From Leishmania infantum JPCM5 (taxonomy: Eukaryota; Euglenozoa; Kinetoplastea; Trypanosomatida; Trypanosomatidae), in the NCBI RefSeq assembly GCF_000002875.2, contig NC_009419.2, positions 1,786,642 to 1,850,641 of the forward strand: a stretch of DNA of 64,000 nucleotides. Direction: 5' to 3'. The position numbers and the translations under genes were made by a program. Below are positions 27,703-39,096 of the stretch, piece after piece; position 1 is the stretch's first letter, and each line of letters begins with the position of its first letter. The notes below the pieces were generated by a model, which made no database searches, was not told where the DNA came from, and saw only the letters and a list, made by a program, of their open reading frames with translations.

Positions 27703-29946
27703 GCACCACGGAGGACCTCTTTCTCGCGTCAGCCGTCGTCTCCTTTTGATTGTGTCTTCTCTACGCTTTCCCCGTGTTGTTACGGCGATGAACTTGTATC
27801 AGCTGAGCCCTCACCCCCTTCCCCACATACACGCACGCATACACATAAATACTCAGAGAGACTGTACGGGGCACCATCAGCAAGCCGCTGTGACACCCCT
27901 CCGGAGAAAAAGCGTTATCGAAAGGGCGCACGCGTTGCCACCACTTGAGAGAATGCTGTTGGCGCACAGGTGACGCAACCTCCACCTGGTATTGCCGGTG
28001 ACTGCACTGCCCGGCCGCCTGCAGCGATAAAACGCTACCGGTGCGCAACATCGCTGCCACTTCTCTGTTCTTTCCTCCCCACTTCCCCCAACCCCTTTTT
28101 TTTTGCCATTCGACGGCTGTGCGCGCGCGCGCCGCCCAATAAGGCTCCACGATAGCCAGGCGAGATGAAGTTGATGTGATGGAAGTCAGCGCTCCGTCAC
28201 TGTACTCGCCCTCGCAGACGAAGTGCGACGGAGATACCCTTGTCCCCATCAGCGAGTAAGCTGGCTTGACCCTTTCCGGCATACGCCACAGAGAGCTATG
28301 GCACGCCGTAGTCTTTCTGCTACTGTGGCTGTGTGGGTTCCTGTCCACTCGAAAACGTGGTACATCTGCCCAAGTAGTGGTCTGTCGGTTTGTTTTTTTT
28401 AAGCGTCCAGGCGACGGCTTTGCGATAGGACGATCGAGAGACGAGAAGTACGGGTGGTAATCACGATGCATAGTGGCGTCACGAAGCGCTCTCCCTTACA
28501 CCTTTGTCACACCACTGACATCCGACAACGAAAGGCTCATCGGGTCTGCTTTACCTTTTCCGTTGGGGGCCCTTACCGTGGTATCAGGGCCTCATTATAC
28601 CCCCACTCTTTGTGGGGGACTGCAAGCAGCCTGCAGCCTGCCCTCGGGTACGGCTGGCGGGCTCTTGACGTCGGCGTACACGTCGGTATCGGCGCTGTGC
28701 GAAAGAGACACACGGCCACGATGACGCTTGGGCGAGCTCGCCACAAGCCGTGCCCGCGATGCAACGAATGCACGCATCCACCAGCAGCGTGCTTTTTTTC
28801 TGTCGTTGCTGCATTGCAGCGGTGTTGAGCGTACTCCTGGGCCTAGCGTATGCTGTATGCAGTGGCATTGCGGTGGGCTGAACGACACCCAGCAGCGCTG
28901 GCAGGCGCAGTTGCTTCACGGACACCTTTTTGTGGGGTTTTTCAGTGCACCATTTCAACATAAACACGTCAACAGGTATGTGCGCATCCACATCCACAGC
29001 TCGCCTACCTCTGCTGCACCGCGGCGGTGTCTTTTCTACCTCCAACCTCGTCCGCGAGACACATATCAAACGGCTCGAGCTCTCGTTACCCTTTGTTTTT
29101 CTTTTAGTTTGCCGAATCGTCACCTCTCCCACTCCGTTGATTCATAGCCTTTGTTGTCCCATTCTCCGGGCTTCGTGTTTGCCACGAGCTTGGCACACAA
29201 TCACCATACGCATATGGGTTCAGAGAGGCGGCAACGAGTTAACAGAGGAACCAAAAAAAAGGGGGGGCGAATATGTGCGTGCAACTCACTCGGTGTAGGA
29301 TCTGTGTTGCGGCCGTGGCAAAAAGAAAAATATGCGAGCGAGTGAGTGTGTCGGTGTTTAGTGTTAGGTATGCAACGCCCACTGCATTTTTGCCTCTCAC
29401 TATGCGCCTTCCCTCATTGTATTGTGCGACGGTGGCGTCTCGTCACGGTGTTGTCCTCACTTTTCAAACAACATCAAACATGTTTTCTGCTCGCTCGCAT
29501 CCGACGCTGCCGCATGCCCTGCGATTGCTGTGTCTCACTCTCTTTCCGCCTCTTTCTGGGCAACGCAATGAAACCCGCACATCGTCGGCCACTCTGCCAC
29601 CACAACGTTACCTGCTGCAATATGCGTGTAACATGACGGCCCTTGACAAGCAAGCACCCACACGTGCGGCTCCGAGGTACTGTGGTCTCCTTCACTCCTG
29701 CTGCTCCCACCCCAATCGCATTGTGCGCTTTGGTCGCCACCTCGCACAGGTAACCGCGAAGCAACCCTCTCCTCTGGCGGTCGTGCGTGTTTGTGCGTCT
29801 CTTCTGTTGCGCACTGTGCAGATAGACCTCAGCGCAGACATATATATATATATATCAGGGCACATTGGCAGCCGTTGTGGTAGCCTGTCCTCTCTATTTA
29901 TCCACCCTCCCCCCCCCTCCCCTCGAGAGCAGGCACACGCAGCACC
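27703..29946. other. Intergenic region, 2.24 kb, largest gene-free stretch
   Basis: Several open frames on both strands (for example 28454-28828 + and 27761-28471 -) have mixed codon use and no recognisable protein. A TA run lies at about 29838-29854 and a C-rich tract at 29900-29925 before the SEC63 ATG. A decayed retroposon or a short untranslated RNA could be hidden here; I cannot support either. Confidence 0.5.
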
Positions 29947-31422
29947 ATGGCAGAGGGTGGCATTGGCGGCAGCGACGAGAGCTTCATCTCGTTCGCGTTT
30001 GCGGTGACGTCGGTCATTCTCATTGTGCTCTACATACCATGGATGATCGGGAAGGCACGCCGGTTAGTGCTCTACTATCAGTCGACAAAGAAGGAGCAGG
30101 CGAGCATGGTAAACCCATTGACGGAGCTGTGGGACTCCGCAACGTACATTCCGCGTGTGCTGCACGCCGTCGCCCAGGACCCATTGACGATCGTTGCCGG
30201 TGCTAAGGTGTGCACTGCAGAGAAAGTCTTTTTTCTCCGTTGCGTGATGCCGAAGTTTCTTAAGTTTGTCATCCGCCCTCGCATACTGTTGCCGATAGTT
30301 TGGTTTGTACTCTTTTCCTCCGCCATGTACGCCTCCCTCACATTCGATCCGCACGCCATTCTTGGACTGCCATCCTCGGCCTCCACCGCTGAGATTCGGA
30401 AGACGTACCGTGCCCTCTCCAAGCGGTACCACCCCGATCACAACAAGACGGAAGGCGCCCGTGAGCTGTACGTTCAGGTGCGTCGCGCCTACAAGGCGCT
30501 CGTGGACCGTGAAGCATTTGAGGAGGAGGAGAGACAGACGGTTCAGGAGTTCTCTGTTGGTGTGGCGCTCCCGCGTTTTCTGACTTCTCGCGAGCATGAC
30601 GGGCTCGTGCTGTTTGGCCTCCTTGGACTTCTCATCGGTCTGCCCATCTACATCTGGTACACCTTCACAAACGACAAGAAAGTTCCGCGGCTGCTCTGGC
30701 ACATCCGCTTCGACAAGGAGCGCGTCGAGCACTTCCTGCAGCACTTCGGCATCCCTATCGATCCCAAGTACGTTGCGCGGCGCAACTCACGCCGCGCCAT
30801 TCTGCAGACCCTCGTCGCACTCAACATCGTGCCACCGAACGTGCGCGAGGACATTGTGAATGCGTTTCCTCCGCTCCCCGATTTCGTGCAGCGGTGCATC
30901 GAGGCCGAGAAGAACGCGGCGTTGTTCCGCAACTTGGGTCTCGATGCCAAGGCGGTCGGCACTCTGCAGTCGTACATGGCTGTGAACGGCGTCAAAATCG
31001 TGGACGAGTACGAGGCGGCGAACCCGCTGAATAGCGAGGAGCCCAAGGCGGACGACTTTCATCGTATTCCACTTTCAGCGTATCGTGCCACCCGCTATCT
31101 CTTCCAGCAGCACACGGTTCAAGTAGACCGTGCGCTGGAGGAGCTTCAGGTGGCGATGGGCGGCAACGTGCCAAGTGCCAAGAAACTGTTGAATCTGCAT
31201 GATGAGCTCTACGATCTGCTCGACATGGTGTACCTGCGCTCCGAGAAGCCCAACAAGCAACTCGTCATGAAGCTTATCGCGGTGCCCCAACGGGTGTCGG
31301 ACATTATCGACGCCATAGAGCCCGAGTTGCAGCTTGTCTACCACCGATACTACAAAAACTACATGAACCAGATTCAGCAGCAGCAGCGCGCCGCCCGCGG
31401 CGGGGGTGCGCGCCAGCACTAG
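29947..31422 (+). CDS. SEC63: SEC63, ER translocon J-domain protein
   Basis: 491 residues from ATG 29947, directly after a C-rich tract. Three membrane segments flank a J domain as in Sec63: TM1 ~15-36, TM2 ~118-138, J domain ~139-200 with HPD at 162-164, TM3 ~219-241. A C-terminal region of ~250 residues corresponds to the first part of the Sec63/Brl domain. In the family topology, the J domain is in the ER lumen, where it recruits BiP to the Sec61 channel for post-translational import. The protein is shorter than yeast Sec63 (663 residues) and ends in Gln/Arg/Gly-rich sequence, without the acidic tail used to bind Sec62. That may be normal for trypanosomatids. Another ER chaperone gene (GRP170-like) lies at 49194. 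Confidence 0.88.
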   Translation: MAEGGIGGSDESFISFAFAVTSVILIVLYIPWMIGKARRLVLYYQSTKKEQASMVNPLTELWDSATYIPRVLHAVAQDPLTIVAGAKVCTAEKVFFLRCVMPKFLKFVIRPRILLPIVWFVLFSSAMYASLTFDPHAILGLPSSASTAEIRKTYRALSKRYHPDHNKTEGARELYVQVRRAYKALVDREAFEEEERQTVQEFSVGVALPRFLTSREHDGLVLFGLLGLLIGLPIYIWYTFTNDKKVPRLLWHIRFDKERVEHFLQHFGIPIDPKYVARRNSRRAILQTLVALNIVPPNVREDIVNAFPPLPDFVQRCIEAEKNAALFRNLGLDAKAVGTLQSYMAVNGVKIVDEYEAANPLNSEEPKADDFHRIPLSAYRATRYLFQQHTVQVDRALEELQVAMGGNVPSAKKLLNLHDELYDLLDMVYLRSEKPNKQLVMKLIAVPQRVSDIIDAIEPELQLVYHRYYKNYMNQIQQQQRAARGGGARQH

Positions 31423-31480
31423 TACGTTTCTCATCGTCATGTCTTCCTTTTTTTTGCCCCGCATCTCATGATAGATCCTC

Positions 31481-32090
31481 GATGACGGGAGGGAGGGAAC
31501 ACACCTCAGTGCGGTGGTGTAACAGAGCTCAGTGCCCCAGCCCTTCGGGTGCATGGGAAGAAGCCAAGCAGCCCCTCCTCCATCCCCTGCCAATGCAGCG
31601 CTGCACTTCCTCTGGTGCTGGCAGGGTCCACGTGCCCACGACGTAGGGAAGCCAGTGCGCTGCATCGCGACGGATGTCGGCGGTGTGTCAGGTCCTGGAT
31701 GGCGTTGCGTCGGAGCGGCCTGCGGCAGTGCCGACGCGTCTGCGCGGCTCCAGCGCATCCGTCACCCGGCCCTCACCACCGCCTGCTGGTGTGGGGAGCC
31801 TGAGCGCCACCCCCTCCCTCTCCGAGGAGGGATGCCGCAGGTGGCGGCCGGCATGATGGGAGCGGCTGTGAGGCGGCCTGCGAGGCAGCGGGGGGGGGCG
31901 GGAGGAGGTCGGTGGAGCTTGAGGCAGGGGGGCCGTGCTCTCGGATGGCTGAGTCGGCGCGTTGCCGCAAAGCGTGTGTGCCGCGCTGCGTCGCAGGACT
32001 CGGTGAGGCCTGTGGCCGGCCGGCGGTGACGCGGAGTGGAGTTTGGCTCGTGTATGGCAGAGAATGGGCACGTTGACGCACGGGGATGTG
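31481..32090 (+). mobile_element. SIDER2-type retroposon, copy 2
   Basis: 610 bp, starting GATGACGGGAGGGAGGG and ending CACGGGGATGTG, after which (TA)n sequence begins. It lies in the 3' flank of SEC63, 58 bp after the stop codon, on the transcribed strand. By eye it is indistinguishable from copy 3 at 43927 over its whole length; the 165-codon frames read through both (31532-32029 and 43978-44475) are identical. Copy 1 is more diverged. There is no long A tail and I see no clear target-site duplication. Frames inside it are not conserved as protein in a way that suggests coding. Confidence 0.85.
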
Positions 32091-32886
32091 AATACATACA
32101 TATATATATATGTCCCATGCGCATAGTAGCGGCGGCAGCTGTGGAAGAAAACGAAGCAAAGAAAAAGGAGGCGAGGCGCACAGAGGGATCTCTCGAATGT
32201 GCGGTAGTTCTCTGGGACGTTTAGTTTATATGTGTATATGTGTGTGTGTATGTGCCGACGTTGGGGATTTTGTGTAGTGTTTGTGCCGATGACATGGTGT
32301 GATTTCTCTTGGGCCTTTTCATCACCGATGCGTAGCAGTGAAGGTACGCCTTGTTTGCTATAACGGAGGGAAGGAGGCGAAAGAGGTGCTGGAGGCACCG
32401 CTGATCATAGTTCAGCCTGCCACTCCTGTTTCCTTTTTATCAGCCTCCTTGTTGTGTAACGGGGGAAAGAGAGGCAGAGGGAGGGCTGGGAATGCACCAC
32501 TGGCACCGTGAAGCCGATGCTCTCCGAGAGCACAGGAGTGATGTACCTCGCACTGTATCGCACGGCTTCACAAAAGAGGGATCTGCACCCGCGACGGCGG
32601 CGGGTCGTCTCATTCATGTGTAACTAAGCGTTTCTTTTCCGTTTAGGCGGCAGCCCTACTTCGAATCTGTCCCCACGCATCGCTGGACCTACTTCCTTGA
32701 CGCAGATGTCGCTCATCTTCGGCGCTTTTTTTTCTTCGTCATGATCGTCACCCTCACGCCACTCTCCCCCTCTCCTTCCCCCCCCCCACACACACACACT
32801 TGATGCACATGCACACATGAGAAGTTTTGTACACTCGAGCGCATGCAAAGACCCCCTCTCATCGACCGACGAAAAAAAAAACAGCG
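32091..32886. other. Intergenic region between SIDER2 copy 2 and the CGR1-like gene
   Basis: TA and GT runs (32095-32111, 32226-32254), then C/T-rich sequence and a C run at 32780-32790 before the next gene. No supported gene. Confidence 0.6.
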
Positions 32887-33231
32887 ATGGCCAAGTTAGA
32901 GCAGCGCAGCCTTCAAAAGCCACGAGGGGAGCCAAAGCACAAGCTGGACTCTCTCAAGGCTAAGACCGGCGCCAAGCAGAGGTGGGACAAGAAGATGAAG
33001 GAGAAGGAGCGCATTCAGCGCGTGCGCAACTTGTCTCAGCAGCTCAAGGATGAGATCAACACGGAGCAGAAACGAGCCGCAGAGGCTCGCAAGGCAAATC
33101 AGCAGCGAAAGATCGAAAACGAAAAGAAGAGCATGGTTGTTCAGAACATCAAGAACGAAAAGGCAATTCGAAAGCTGAGCCCGAAGCACCGCCGTGCCGC
33201 GCGCATCTTCATGCTGCATGAGCTCAACTAG
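32887..33231 (+). CDS. CGR1/CCDC86-like ribosome-biogenesis protein
   Basis: 114 residues from ATG 32887; an open extension starts with TTG. Over 40 percent of residues are Lys, Arg, Glu or Gln, and nearly the whole chain after residue 30 is one charged helix. Order of features: a KLDSLKAKTG segment, a TGAKQRWDKKMKEKERIQRVR block, a RKANQQRKIENEKKS block and a terminal LSPKHRRAARIF. This matches the Cgr1 family (yeast Cgr1, human CCDC86), nucleolar proteins needed for 60S pre-rRNA processing, which end with a KMSKKQLRxI-type motif. The length matches yeast Cgr1 (120). The composition alone would fit many coiled nucleolar proteins, so the C-terminal motif carries the call. Confidence 0.62.
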   Translation: MAKLEQRSLQKPRGEPKHKLDSLKAKTGAKQRWDKKMKEKERIQRVRNLSQQLKDEINTEQKRAAEARKANQQRKIENEKKSMVVQNIKNEKAIRKLSPKHRRAARIFMLHELN

Positions 33232-34846
33232 AGACAGTAGTGGCCGCTGCTTGTTTACGCTCACCTTGTTCTGTTTTACCTCATCTTTTCTTTTCGCCCC
33301 TGCCGATGCTGCGAGTTTATCGGCATTTTTTTGTGCGTGTGTACACCATCCCTGTTCAGCTTAGATATGACGAGTAAGCTGATAATGTCAGGCGCTACAT
33401 ACAAGGGCAATCGTGTGCCGTCTTCTTAGTTTCACTGGTCGTACGCGACTCTCTTGTGTGTGGAAGGTTGGCCTTCCTTGGTGCTGCGCCGAGCACTGAC
33501 AACAAATCAAAGCAGTGCTGTTGTATTTACCCATGGTATTACGAGAGCCTACATGGCAGAAGTCACCCAAGCGAGCAGCCACTTCAGTTACACAATGCCA
33601 GAACTGTGGTCGACTTCCTAGAGTGTCCGTCTCTAGACACCTGCTCCCCCTCCCCGTTCGCTCCTCTCCGCACGCTCCCATAGTCTCCGCACACTCTCCC
33701 TCTCCTTCCATCTCCATACACCGTACTTCGGCCTCCTCCTCTGCGCCCTTGCTGCCGTTGCTTCTCCTCCGCCTCACGCGCAGGAAAGGTTGTTTTCTTT
33801 CGCTGCGTTCGCCCCCCCTCCCTGTCTCGCTCACTGCATTCGACTCACATGCTGTAGTTGCACTATCGCTCGCTGGCTGAAGCTTTGGTGTACCTGCGAT
33901 AAGTGAAGTGGTGGGAACGGTGCAGCAACGCAGAACGCAGATGTAATGCTGCTTTTCTTTTCCGCCTTTGTCGCTTTCTATCAGTCTGTAATCTGTCGGA
34001 CGAGCAACCACCGGTCATACGAGGTGTGTGGACTGTTTTCTTATTATTTCTTTGAGGCTCCTGTGCGACCACCGGTACCCTCGTCATCGCTGCCTGCTCC
34101 CCCTTTCTTCCCCCTGCTCGCATCTGCCTTGGAATCAGTCGCTGCTCTGTTTTCCTCTCTCTGCCCTCGTCTCATCCCTTATCATCGAAAAGGGCCGCCA
34201 GGAAAGACACGGCAGATAAAGGGCACGCGTAGCGTCACACGACTCGTGTGAAAGGTGTCTGTGTGTACACTATTTTTTTTTTCGTTCATCACTTCTTTCC
34301 CTCCCTTTTGTCTGCTCCCCAGACGCCTCACCTTTCTCCCTCACTGCATCGTTCGGGTCGTCCTTCGAAGGGGATCTCGCTTGCTCTCTGTGTAATCTGC
34401 AGCAGAGCCGCGTGTCTCCCTTGGGCATCGTGCGTGTGTGTGTGTCCCTATCGGTGTCCGTTTTCCACCCCAGCATTGCTTCCTCCCTTCGTGTCTCTTC
34501 TCCCTTTGGGGGATTTCTTCTTCACTCTGTGCTGTTGCTGTTGCACTTCATTTTTCACAGATAGAGTAGCTCTTGGTAGCAGTAGCTGCCCGCATAGACC
34601 CCCCCCCTTTACGTCACCCTCTCCTTCCTTTTAGTCTCTCACCCCCTCCTGTTGGTTCGCCGCCCCTCCTCAACCTCACAAGCGGCACGGAAACCGTTGC
34701 CGTCCTCCTCCTCTTGTGTTTCCGCAACATTGCTTGCTTTTCATTTTTGTTGTTGCTGTCGTTGAGCAGTTGGGGCCAACCGCGCTTCGGGGACGCGACA
34801 CGCATACGCGCACGCACCCTCGGCCAGAAGCACACCGACGCATCGT
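33232..34846. other. Intergenic region, 1.6 kb
   Basis: Heavily C/T-rich from 33640 to 34760. Many possible splice acceptors, including TTGAGCAG near 34763-34770. No supported gene. Confidence 0.6.
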
Positions 34847-35944
34847 ATGGATACACGGTGCTGCACCCCGCCGTCGATTGGCGGCGGTGATGATCTCTTT
34901 TTAGCCTCCTGCCGGCATCAGCTGTTCGTGAACGAGGAAGACGATCACGAGGTGGAGAACACGGCGCTGGAGGCGAGTGTGACCTTGCGACCGTCCGACA
35001 GCTTTCCGCGTCTCTCCCAATCGCACGCATCTGAGGAGACTCGGCCGAGCGACCCACTCGACACCAACGTGGAGCTTCCCTCGCCCATTCGCCTGCCACG
35101 CTCTCCGCGACGCGCCTTTCAGCCTATCCCGATCAACCTCCCCGGCGACAACTGCTTCGGCCGAACCGCCTTTCAGGGCTGGCCAGTGGAAGCGACTGCC
35201 AGCGACGGCATCACAAGCACACCCTGGCGGCCCCCGACCACGTCGGGGCAGCCCAGCGCCGCCCCCGCAGCAGCACCAGCAGCCCATGCGAGCATGGCAC
35301 ATCTGCAGACACCGGAAGTGCAGCGCACAAACTACGCCGTGGCCACTCCCAACATGATGGGGCACCTCCTCTACACGCCGCAGATATCGCCGGTGTGCCA
35401 GGCCTGGCGAACCAGCCTGGATACCGAGCTTGACAGCGTGAACACACGCTGGGCAGCCGACCAGCTGCCGTCCCTTACAACGCTCATCGACAACGCCCTC
35501 TACGTTGGCGGCTTTCCAGATTCGCAGACGGTGCCGCAGCTGTACGCGCTGGGCATCCGCCACATTGTCAACTGCTGCGCGCAGGACATTCGCACAGCCC
35601 CAGAAGTGGCTGAGAGCTTTCACCTGCACTACTTCGAGTCATATGACTCGGAGGAGTACTTGATTCTCCACCGCGACTACGACGCGTTCGCTGGACTGAT
35701 GTCCACCATTCTAGAAAATGGAGAGAAGGCCTTCGTGCACTGTATCGCCGGCGTGAATCGCAGTGTCGTGCTGTGCGCGGCGTTCCTCATGGACCGTCTC
35801 TCGCTGAATCCGGTGGAAGCGGTTCGTGTGTTCCGTGCCAATGGTCGCATGCGCATCTTGGACAACAAAGGCTTCCGCCATCAGCTCATTGACCACTACC
35901 TGCAAAGCATAGAGCCACAGAACGCAAGGGTAGGGCTGCTGTAA
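34847..35944 (+). CDS. Dual-specificity protein phosphatase
   Basis: 365 residues from ATG 34847. Residues 1-~190 are Pro/Ala/Ser/Thr-rich and probably disordered. The catalytic domain spans ~205-360: LIDNALYVGGFPDSQTVPQL, then IRHIVNCCAQD, HYFESYDSEEY (general-acid loop region), and the signature HCIAGVNRS at 298-306, giving nucleophile Cys299 and Arg305 (CX5R). The tail RILDNKGFRHQLIDHYL is typical of DSPs. This predicts removal of phosphate from Ser/Thr and Tyr in substrates. An atypical DSP without a MAPK-docking domain fits best. All catalytic residues are intact. Confidence 0.88.
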   Translation: MDTRCCTPPSIGGGDDLFLASCRHQLFVNEEDDHEVENTALEASVTLRPSDSFPRLSQSHASEETRPSDPLDTNVELPSPIRLPRSPRRAFQPIPINLPGDNCFGRTAFQGWPVEATASDGITSTPWRPPTTSGQPSAAPAAAPAAHASMAHLQTPEVQRTNYAVATPNMMGHLLYTPQISPVCQAWRTSLDTELDSVNTRWAADQLPSLTTLIDNALYVGGFPDSQTVPQLYALGIRHIVNCCAQDIRTAPEVAESFHLHYFESYDSEEYLILHRDYDAFAGLMSTILENGEKAFVHCIAGVNRSVVLCAAFLMDRLSLNPVEAVRVFRANGRMRILDNKGFRHQLIDHYLQSIEPQNARVGLL

Positions 35945-37692
35945 AAGGAAGAGACGGCCAAGTGTGAATGCTTCTTCTTTTAGCTTCTACTGTCGGTGAC
36001 TTTTGCTTTCTTTCGCCCTCCCCTCCCCGTTGGCGGCAGTAGTTTCTCCTGCCTATCACCCTCTCAAGGCGCGTTGCGAACCGTTTGTGTTGATTCGCTG
36101 ATACTCAAGCGCATCTGCTGCTGTTTCACCGTGCTGAAAGGCGGCACCACTCTCCTCCTCACCTTCACTCGCGCGCAGCGACGGACGCTTGTTACATTGC
36201 CACGCACACGGGAGAAAGTCCACTCCGTAATGCGCGCACCGAGACGCCGTGCTGCGCTTATCGTGTCTGCTGCCTCCTCTCTCTCTCATGTGTATGTGTG
36301 TGTGTGTGTGTGTGTGTCGATGCTGATTGCTGCCGGATCGTTTCGTTTTGGTTTCGTTTCTCTGGTGCTGTTCTTCTGTGTTGTTCCCCGCCCCCCCCCG
36401 TGGTCGACGTGTCTTGTCCTTGCTGCCGACGGAGCTGTTCTTTTCGATGTAGTTGGTAGATGGACACACAGATGCGTGTGTGTGGTTGTGTGCCCCCTAG
36501 TCGCCTCTTTGGGCCCTTTCTTGGTTGTTTGGACACACACACATACACACATAGACACTTACACGGGCAAGAGAGAAAACAACGCAAAGGGAAGGGGGTC
36601 TGAAGGAAAGACGCGTTGTCACCGGCTCTCCACTCACATGCTCGGTGGGTAGGAGAGGCATGTGCGGTCGCAGAAGCGCTGTGTTGCTACGGCTGCTGAA
36701 TGTGCAACCCGTCTGCGTTGCTTCGCGCCCCCCCCCTGTATTGTACACTGGTGTGCGGGAGATGCTTGCTAGAGAAAAGCAGAGGTGTGGGTGTATGCTC
36801 TCAGCGCTGTTGTTGGAGTCTTGCGTCTTCATTGTCGAAAACTCAGATGAAGCACACAGCCATGCAGTCAGAGAGGACAGCGTGTGCGCCTGTGGTTCCT
36901 GGTCAGATCCTTTTTGTTTGCAGTTTTTTTTTTCGTTTTCGTTCTCCCGGCATTTTCCCCACTCACCAGCCGCGCGTCTACTCCACGGGCAGCAAATGCG
37001 CGTATGCACGCGTATATCTAGACCTCCATGGAGCCTGACCCGAAGTCTGGCGTTGTGGTTGCTGTCGTTTTACGGCTCATTTTCCTCTTGTACATTTCTG
37101 TGTCTTCGTTCTTGCCATCTACTTTGTTTCCACTACTCTCTCGTTCTCGCAGCCCCGATCAGAAGAAGGCGGAATCACCCGGGTTGACCAACGCCCCACT
37201 CACGCATCCATGTCCTCGTCATGGGCCGGCACAAGTCACTTGCGGATTTTGTTAGTGTTCGTAAGGGCTGATGCACACGCTCGATCATGGATCGCCTTTA
37301 TGGAAAGGAAGTGGGAATTCGGGCAGCGCAAGGCGGTGGCGTCGCCTCTCTTACCCCGTCCTCTCCCTTGCAGTGGACAATAACGGTGTTCACTTGCCGG
37401 GCTATTTTGATACGCACTCGCAACAACAGCAGAGAAAAAAAATGGTATACCCAAGTGAACGGCAGAAGGCATGTCTAAGAGTATCTGTCCTCTCTCCGTC
37501 TCCGAACCTCTGCGAACCCTCTCCTAACTCTCCCCCCTCAACCTCCTGTTGCTCTCTTTCACCTGTTCCTTCAGCGCCGTCACCGGTCAGCTGGAATCAG
37601 GACAAGGAAGGCGCTTACGGTGCACCTGTTCACCACATAAAATACTTCTTGCGCTTTCTCCCTCCCCTCCCCCTGTTATCTCCGTCGCAGCG
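35945..37692. other. Intergenic region, 1.75 kb
   Basis: GT run at 36293-36317, a C run at 36390-36400, a CA run at about 36532-36551 and T runs near 36926. C/T-rich acceptor tract at 37653-37690. No supported gene; short ATG frames (36645, 37028) lack coding character. Confidence 0.6.
37653..37690 (+). promoter_or_regulatory. Putative spliced-leader acceptor for SNAP50
   Basis: A long C/T tract ends in TCGCAG (AG 37689-37690), two bases before the ATG at 37693. If used, the 5' UTR would be almost nil apart from the spliced leader. Acceptors further upstream may also be used. Confidence 0.4.
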
Positions 37693-39096
37693 ATGCACGC
37701 AAACGTATCGCCTGGCCGCTCCTTCCGTGTTGACCCGTTCACCTTCCTCGTGCCAGGCGGCCCCGGCCATCATGGTAGCAATGGATCCTCGCCGGCTGAA
37801 CCGATGACCCTGCGCCGGATAGCGCACGAGGTGGTCGGCATTCCTATAGAAGAACTGCGCGCCGTAAATGAGGACCCGCTGGCGAGCATGCCCGCCGATG
37901 CGGTTCTCGAGCCCGGCACGAAGGTGAGGTTGCCTGTGGTCTTGGACTATCAGGGCAGTCCCTACGGAATGGCGCTGCACCTGGGTAGTGCCGAGGCGCA
38001 GCTGCAGGACTGTGAGGCGCTCCTCGACTCTCTCGTGAGCTCGTGGGAGGGCGAATATGGCTCTCACAGTTTGGAGTGCCTTCCTCCACGTAAGGTGTGC
38101 TCGCAGACGGAGGCGGTGTTGGCCAAGGTGCACGAGGAGGCGATTCGGCAACTGCCCAAGGTCGACGCGGGTCTTCAGCGGTTGGGGAGCAGAGAGTCAA
38201 AGCTGCCGCTTCTGGTGGAAGTCGGGGCGATCAAGGCAGCCGAGCGCGCCATTGAGGAGTCGTTCCAGCGAGCCGTCGCGGGGCTCGAGAGTTTCAAGAA
38301 GGAAAATGAAGCTTGTGGAAGAGTCGCCCCGGCATCGTTGAGCTCTAACGACCTCACCCCGGCTTCCCTTCACACGAAGCGCGACGAGGGCGAAGACTAC
38401 TGCGTCCTGCACACGCATCGGTGGGAGTTCGCGGTTCATGGAGTGCGCTCGAAGGAACCGCGGGAGGTTTGGGCGGTGCTCTCCTGCCAGCCGCTCGTGG
38501 CGCTGCTGGACGCGATCGACTGCCCGGCAACACGAGACCCGCTCACCACCTCCCGAAATGCCTTCTTCTTCATCCACGGCGTCTTCTACATCGACGACCG
38601 GCATCGAGCACAAGCGGACTTTGTCGACCTCAGCGAGGTTATCCGGGGGAACGATCCTTTGCAGGACGCGTCGAGCTTTCACGCTCCCGAGCACCAGGGC
38701 TTTTCTCGGTGCCCCGTGAAGAGCGCAGCAGAGACCGCGTTCAAGGACCTCAACATCAAGATGGGTGAGTCGTGCCTGCTGCGGCACTGCGGCGGATGCG
38801 ACCACTACTTCTTCCTGTCGCATGCCCGAAGCCTAAGCGGCTACCCGCGCAAGGAGCGACATGAGTTCCCGCACCGTGTGGCCAAAGTACGAGACCAGGC
38901 AAGGCGGTGTCTGCTCTGTCGATTGTTTCCGGCCACGATCGCGCTCTACGAGGACCCACTTTCACCTGAGAGTCCGGCCTTTTACTGCGCGGTGTGCTTT
39001 GATCTTCTACACAGCGGCGACACCCCCGAGGAGGCGGCGCAGTACCAGCGGCGCGAAGCGAAGGACTTTGGTGAGGTTTACTTCAAGGCGACGTAG
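37693..39096 (+). CDS. SNAP50: SNAPc subunit 3 (SNAP50), snRNA/SL RNA gene transcription factor
   Basis: 467 residues from ATG 37693. The C-terminal third is the SNAP50 domain. AFFFIHGVFYIDDR is the family FxFFIxxxFYND-like segment. The zinc region runs CLLRHCGGCDHYFFLSHAR (~360-378), then RRCLLCRLFPATIALYEDPLSPESPAFYCAVCFDLLH (~404-440), keeping the CxxC...CxVC spacing seen in human SNAPC3. SNAPc binds the proximal sequence element. In trypanosomatids the tripartite complex with SNAP50 is required for spliced-leader RNA and small RNA transcription, so this gene supplies the factor on which every trans-spliced mRNA here depends. The N-terminal half has a ubiquitin-fold-like start and helical segments with no named domain. 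Confidence 0.85.
   Translation: MHANVSPGRSFRVDPFTFLVPGGPGHHGSNGSSPAEPMTLRRIAHEVVGIPIEELRAVNEDPLASMPADAVLEPGTKVRLPVVLDYQGSPYGMALHLGSAEAQLQDCEALLDSLVSSWEGEYGSHSLECLPPRKVCSQTEAVLAKVHEEAIRQLPKVDAGLQRLGSRESKLPLLVEVGAIKAAERAIEESFQRAVAGLESFKKENEACGRVAPASLSSNDLTPASLHTKRDEGEDYCVLHTHRWEFAVHGVRSKEPREVWAVLSCQPLVALLDAIDCPATRDPLTTSRNAFFFIHGVFYIDDRHRAQADFVDLSEVIRGNDPLQDASSFHAPEHQGFSRCPVKSAAETAFKDLNIKMGESCLLRHCGGCDHYFFLSHARSLSGYPRKERHEFPHRVAKVRDQARRCLLCRLFPATIALYEDPLSPESPAFYCAVCFDLLHSGDTPEEAAQYQRREAKDFGEVYFKAT

Noticed and set aside
29273..30007. 244-codon + frame overlapping the start of SEC63 in another frame
   Set aside because: Non-coding composition and conflict with the certain SEC63 start at 29947.
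31532..32029. 165-codon frame inside SIDER2 (also at 43978-44475)
   Set aside because: Identity comes from the repeat itself; copy 1 breaks the pattern and no protein family is visible.
34901..35629. Minus-strand frame of 242 codons opposite the phosphatase gene
   Set aside because: Opposite to the transcription direction of all genes and overlapping a clear DSP.
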